Shown: positions 61,347 to 64,000 of the stretch, one piece after another
How positions within the stretch are numbered: the stretch's first letter is position 1
Layout: every line of letters starts with the position of its first letter
Assembly (NCBI RefSeq): GCF_009862265.1
Contig: NZ_WWGX01000091.1
Location: 1-64,000 of the forward strand
Direction: 5' to 3'
From: Streptomyces sp. SID8352
GTDB taxonomy: Bacteria; Actinomycetota; Actinomycetes; Streptomycetales; Streptomycetaceae
DNA length: 64,000 nucleotides
Made by a program: the position numbers and the translations under genes
The notes under the pieces: generated by a model
The model's input: the letters and a program-made list of their open reading frames with translations, nothing else
The model's database searches: none
Told to the model about the DNA's origin: nothing

Positions 61347-62426
61347 ATGACTCAGGGGGCCGGTCAGGGACCCGAGGTGGAACGCACGGCGACCGTGCGC
61401 GACTTCCGGGTGCCCGCGTACGTCCACGACAGCGCTCCGTACGCCTCCGCCGGCACCCCCCCGGCCGAGCCCGCCCCGCCCGCCGCGGACGCCTACCCGG
61501 AGGGGTACACCCCGACCCAGCGCGATCTGCCCGTCATCCGCCGGGGTGACACGGTCCAGGTGACCATCGAGCCCGAACCCGCCCCGGCCGCCCCGCCCGC
61601 CACCGGCCAGGGCCCGCTGTACGTCGTCGGGGACGTGCACGGCTACCTCGACGAGCTGGTCGCCGCCCTGCGGGAGCAGGACCTCGTCGACGCCTCGGGC
61701 ACCTGGTGCGCGGGCACCGCCCGGCTCTGGTTCCTCGGGGACTTCACCGACCGCGGGCCCGACGGCATCGGTGTCATCGACCTCGTGATGCGGCTCTCCG
61801 CCGAGGCCGCCGCCGCCGGCGGCTACTGCAAGGCCCTGATGGGCAACCACGAACTGCTGCTGCTCGGTGCCAAGCGCTTCGGCGACACGCCGGTCAGCTC
61901 CGGCGCGGGCACCGCCACCTTCCAGGCGGCCTGGCTGCTCAACGGCGGCCAGAAGACTGACATGGACCGCCTCCAGGACCACCACCTGCAGTGGATGGCC
62001 CGTCTCGACGCCCTGGAGGAGGTAGACGACCACCTCCTGGTGCACTCCGACACCCTCACCTACCTCGACTACGGGCGCTCCATCGAAGAGGTCAACGACA
62101 CCGTGCGGGAGACCCTGACCCGCAATGACGTGGAGGAGGTCTGGGACCTGTTCCGCAAGCTGACCAAGCGCTTCTCCTTCCGCGACGAGGGCGGCGCCGA
62201 CGCCGTCCGCTCGCTGCTGGACACCTACGGCGGCACGCGCGTCGTCCACGGGCACAGCCCCATCCCGTACCTGCTGGGCGAGGTCGGCTCCGAGGACGGC
62301 GAGGACGACAACCGCACCGTGGTCGAGGGCCCCCACGTCTACGCGGACGGGCTGGCCATCGCGATGGACGGCGGCGTGACGATGGCGGGGAAACTGCTGG
62401 TCCAGCAACTGCCGCTGGAAGACTGA
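61347..62426 (+). CDS. calcineurin-like metallophosphoesterase
   Basis: A 359-residue protein. After a proline-rich N-terminal region (1-85) the metallophosphatase domain shows VVGDVHGY, GDFTDRGPDG, MGNHELL and later HSDT and VVHGHSPIPY, giving the complete two-metal site. The ATG at 61347 follows GGAGGGG. It resembles bacterial serine/threonine phosphatases/ApaH-like enzymes. Substrate unknown. Confidence 0.87.
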   Translation: MTQGAGQGPEVERTATVRDFRVPAYVHDSAPYASAGTPPAEPAPPAADAYPEGYTPTQRDLPVIRRGDTVQVTIEPEPAPAAPPATGQGPLYVVGDVHGYLDELVAALREQDLVDASGTWCAGTARLWFLGDFTDRGPDGIGVIDLVMRLSAEAAAAGGYCKALMGNHELLLLGAKRFGDTPVSSGAGTATFQAAWLLNGGQKTDMDRLQDHHLQWMARLDALEEVDDHLLVHSDTLTYLDYGRSIEEVNDTVRETLTRNDVEEVWDLFRKLTKRFSFRDEGGADAVRSLLDTYGGTRVVHGHSPIPYLLGEVGSEDGEDDNRTVVEGPHVYADGLAIAMDGGVTMAGKLLVQQLPLED

Positions 62427-62607
62427 GCGTTCACCGCGTCTCCGGCCCGCCGACGCGCCCGTGCGGGACGGCACCCAATTTCGGTAAACCCCCTGTCACC
62501 GCGCACCGTCACCGCTCTACCATCGGATTATCCGTAGCAGGCTCCCCTCCGTTTCTGCCCGACGGCTCGTTCCCATGCGAGCCCCAAGCCCTACGGAGCA
62601 TCGGGGG

Positions 62608-63468
62608 ATGCAGATGAACAGCGTTCCGCAGCACCTGTCGCGCGAGGACCGCCAGGAGTACGAGCGGGTCCTCGACGAGGCGCTGCGCTCCGCACCACAC
62701 CGTCCGGAGCTGTCCGGGATCGGACAGCGGTACACCAGCCAGCAACTGCGCACCCTGGCCCTCGCCGCCACCGTGGCCATCACGGAGGCGGCGGCCGCCG
62801 AGTACCAGCACTACGTGAAGGTCCGCGAGGCCCTGCGCCACCCGGCGCCGCAGGGCCTCGCGCCGTCCGGGCCCACCGCGTCCGGCCCGGAGGGGCGGGG
62901 CGCTGACGCGGCGGGGCTCGCCGCCTCGGTGGGCGAGGCCGCCGGAGCGGGCGCCGTCGCCGTGATCGCCGTCCTGACGCCCGTCCTGGCCGGCACCGCC
63001 GCCACGATCTTCCTGATCGTCGGCTTCCTGCTGAAGGCGTTCGCCCCGGAGCGGGCCTTCGCGCGGACCATGCTCACCATGGGGTGGTTCTTCGGCGCGG
63101 TCACCGTGGTCGCGATCCTGGTGGCCGCTGCCGGCCTGCTGATCACCGCGCTGCGCAACCGGCCCTCCGCCGAGTCCGGCCGCGGCGGGCCCGACGAGGA
63201 GGTGGCGCTGGCACGGGATGCCTGGCACGACGCCCTGCTCCACCGGGGCATCCTGCCGTTCCTGCGGGACAGGCTGGCCGGTGCGGGGGCGCCGGCCGTT
63301 CCCCGCACGGGCCCGGCGGCACCGGCGGGCCGCATGCCGCACCTGGGGTACGGGAGGCCGGGGTTCAGCAGCCCGGGGGACGGCCCCGCGGCCGGGTCCC
63401 GCCCCAGCTACTCCAGTCCGGACTACTCCAGCCCGGACTTCGGCGGGCCGGACCACCAGCCGGAATAG
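62608..63468 (+). CDS. unknown membrane protein with Ser/Pro tail repeats
   Basis: A 286-residue protein. The N-terminal 75 residues are soluble and helical (SREDRQEYERVLDEALRSAP). Two membrane helices follow at about 115-140 (AVAVIAVLTPVLAGTAATIF) and 155-185 (GWFFGAVTVVAILVAAAGLL). The C-terminal tail is disordered with repeats of YSSPDYSSPDFGGPD. The ATG at 62608 has GGGGG before it. No family recognised. Confidence 0.7.
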   Translation: MQMNSVPQHLSREDRQEYERVLDEALRSAPHRPELSGIGQRYTSQQLRTLALAATVAITEAAAAEYQHYVKVREALRHPAPQGLAPSGPTASGPEGRGADAAGLAASVGEAAGAGAVAVIAVLTPVLAGTAATIFLIVGFLLKAFAPERAFARTMLTMGWFFGAVTVVAILVAAAGLLITALRNRPSAESGRGGPDEEVALARDAWHDALLHRGILPFLRDRLAGAGAPAVPRTGPAAPAGRMPHLGYGRPGFSSPGDGPAAGSRPSYSSPDYSSPDFGGPDHQPE

Positions 63469-63490
63469 CCACCGGCCGGGGCGGGCGGCC

Positions 63491-64000
63491 TCACAGGATG
63501 CCCGCCCGGCCGGCGGCGGCGATCCAGGAGGGGAACTCGGACAGCAGCCGGTCGTACAGCTCCGGGTCGGGGACGGTCCCGATGTCGTCGACGGCGAAGA
63601 AGCCGACGTTGTCGACGCGTCGGCCGGGCAGGGTGTCAAAACGCTCCAGCACCCCGTACTGGGCCCGGCCCAGGCCCACGAACTGCCAGAAGACCGGTTC
63701 CTCCACGGCCTCGCGCAGCTCCCGCTCGATCTCGCCGTCGCGGTAGACGCCGCCGTCGGAGAAGAAGAGCACCAGGGTGGGCACCGGCGCGGGGTTGTCC
63801 CGGACGAAGGCGCGCACCTCGGCGATCACCTTCTGCTCCTCGTTCTGGATGCCGACGTCCCGCATGTCGACCTGTCCCTCCAGCAGCGACTTCCTGCGCC
63901 CCCGGCGGCGGAACAGACCGATCTCCCCCACCCGCACGTGCAGGCGCAGCCAGTCCGGCAGCTCGCCCAGGCGGAGATCGGGCAGCCGGGCCGGGTTCGA
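63491..64000 (-). CDS. vWA-domain protein of the Ter (TerF-like) type, 5' end missing
   Basis: 170 residues are visible and the frame runs off the right edge. The vWA domain is recognisable: VPTLVLFFSDGGVYRDG (DxG-type metal site), EPVFWQFVGLGRAQYGVLER, then VDNVGFFAVDDIGTVPDPEL. Such domains end many TerD/TerF-type tellurite and stress response proteins; the region upstream of it (LEGQVDMRDVG) fits. Whether a TerD domain precedes it cannot be seen. Confidence 0.75.
   Translation of the reverse strand, partial: SNPARLPDLRLGELPDWLRLHVRVGEIGLFRRRGRRKSLLEGQVDMRDVGIQNEEQKVIAEVRAFVRDNPAPVPTLVLFFSDGGVYRDGEIERELREAVEEPVFWQFVGLGRAQYGVLERFDTLPGRRVDNVGFFAVDDIGTVPDPELYDRLLSEFPSWIAAAGRAGIL

Noticed and set aside
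1..64000. CRISPR array or secondary-metabolite gene cluster
   Set aside because: No direct repeats with regular unique spacers, no cas genes, and no polyketide, peptide synthetase or terpene genes are seen.

Overview
The window is a very GC-rich actinobacterial chromosome segment, almost certainly Streptomyces. Evidence: frequent GTG starts, many ATGA/GTGA gene overlaps, a pSAM2-type integrative element, a Rex-type site before cydA, ParB parS-like sites and DnaA boxes. The core gene order from htrA through dtpA, pheA, serS and cydAB-cydDC to hisC matches, from memory, the oriC-proximal core of S. coelicolor-like genomes.

Layout. 1-102: start of an IS5-like transposase running off the left edge. 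610-3516: accessory module of six tightly overlapping leftward genes (small unknown proteins and a GntR/UTRA regulator) and a divergent second GntR/UTRA regulator. They share an intergenic region with two CTAGTnnACTAG palindromes. 3787-18653: an actinomycete integrative and conjugative element (AICE) of about 14.85 kb in tRNA-Ser(UGA). Its regulatory/cargo part is a double-winged-helix GntR protein, an HD protein, a NUDIX hydrolase and an XRE regulator. Its transfer part is small membrane proteins, a DUF2637-like membrane protein and the FtsK-like translocase TraB, followed by a clt-like repeat cluster. Its replication part is a prim-pol, a DUF3987 protein and a symmetric iteron array. It ends with an excisionase-like protein and a tyrosine integrase. 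Recombination in the anticodon loop replaced the 3' half of the tRNA and its terminator with element versions; the displaced native half and terminator remain at the left end.

18599-30811: the restored tRNA-Ser, HtrA-like protease, glycerophosphodiesterase, two RsbW-like ATPases, a SEC-C/DUF5926 protein, a prim-pol-like protein, a SpoIIE-type phosphatase and aminopeptidase P. 29984-36479: extracytoplasmic copper handling genes (YcnI, Sco, PCuAC chaperone, CopCD, Tat-exported DyP peroxidase). 36604-40322: pheA, a DnaA-box cluster, serS and a HAD hydrolase. 40806-44319: two ABC ATPase/permease pairs. 44710-49899: alpha/beta hydrolase-SDR fusion, LLM oxidoreductase, second HAD hydrolase, M23 peptidase. 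50147-51239: broken sensor kinase. 51559-57669: cytochrome bd operon (cydAB and fused cydDC) behind a Rex-like site. 58190-64000: HisC-like aminotransferase, LacI-family regulator with a TTA codon, metallophosphoesterase, membrane protein and a vWA (Ter-type) protein cut by the right edge.

The least explained signals are noncoding and inside the element: the 21-bp-spaced inverted iteron array at 16526-16774, the GACCCGGA-like repeats after traB, the rrn-leader-like antitermination motif at 6485-6508, and 11-bp-periodic repeats at the attachment sites that suggest integrase arm sites and an older element in the same tRNA locus.
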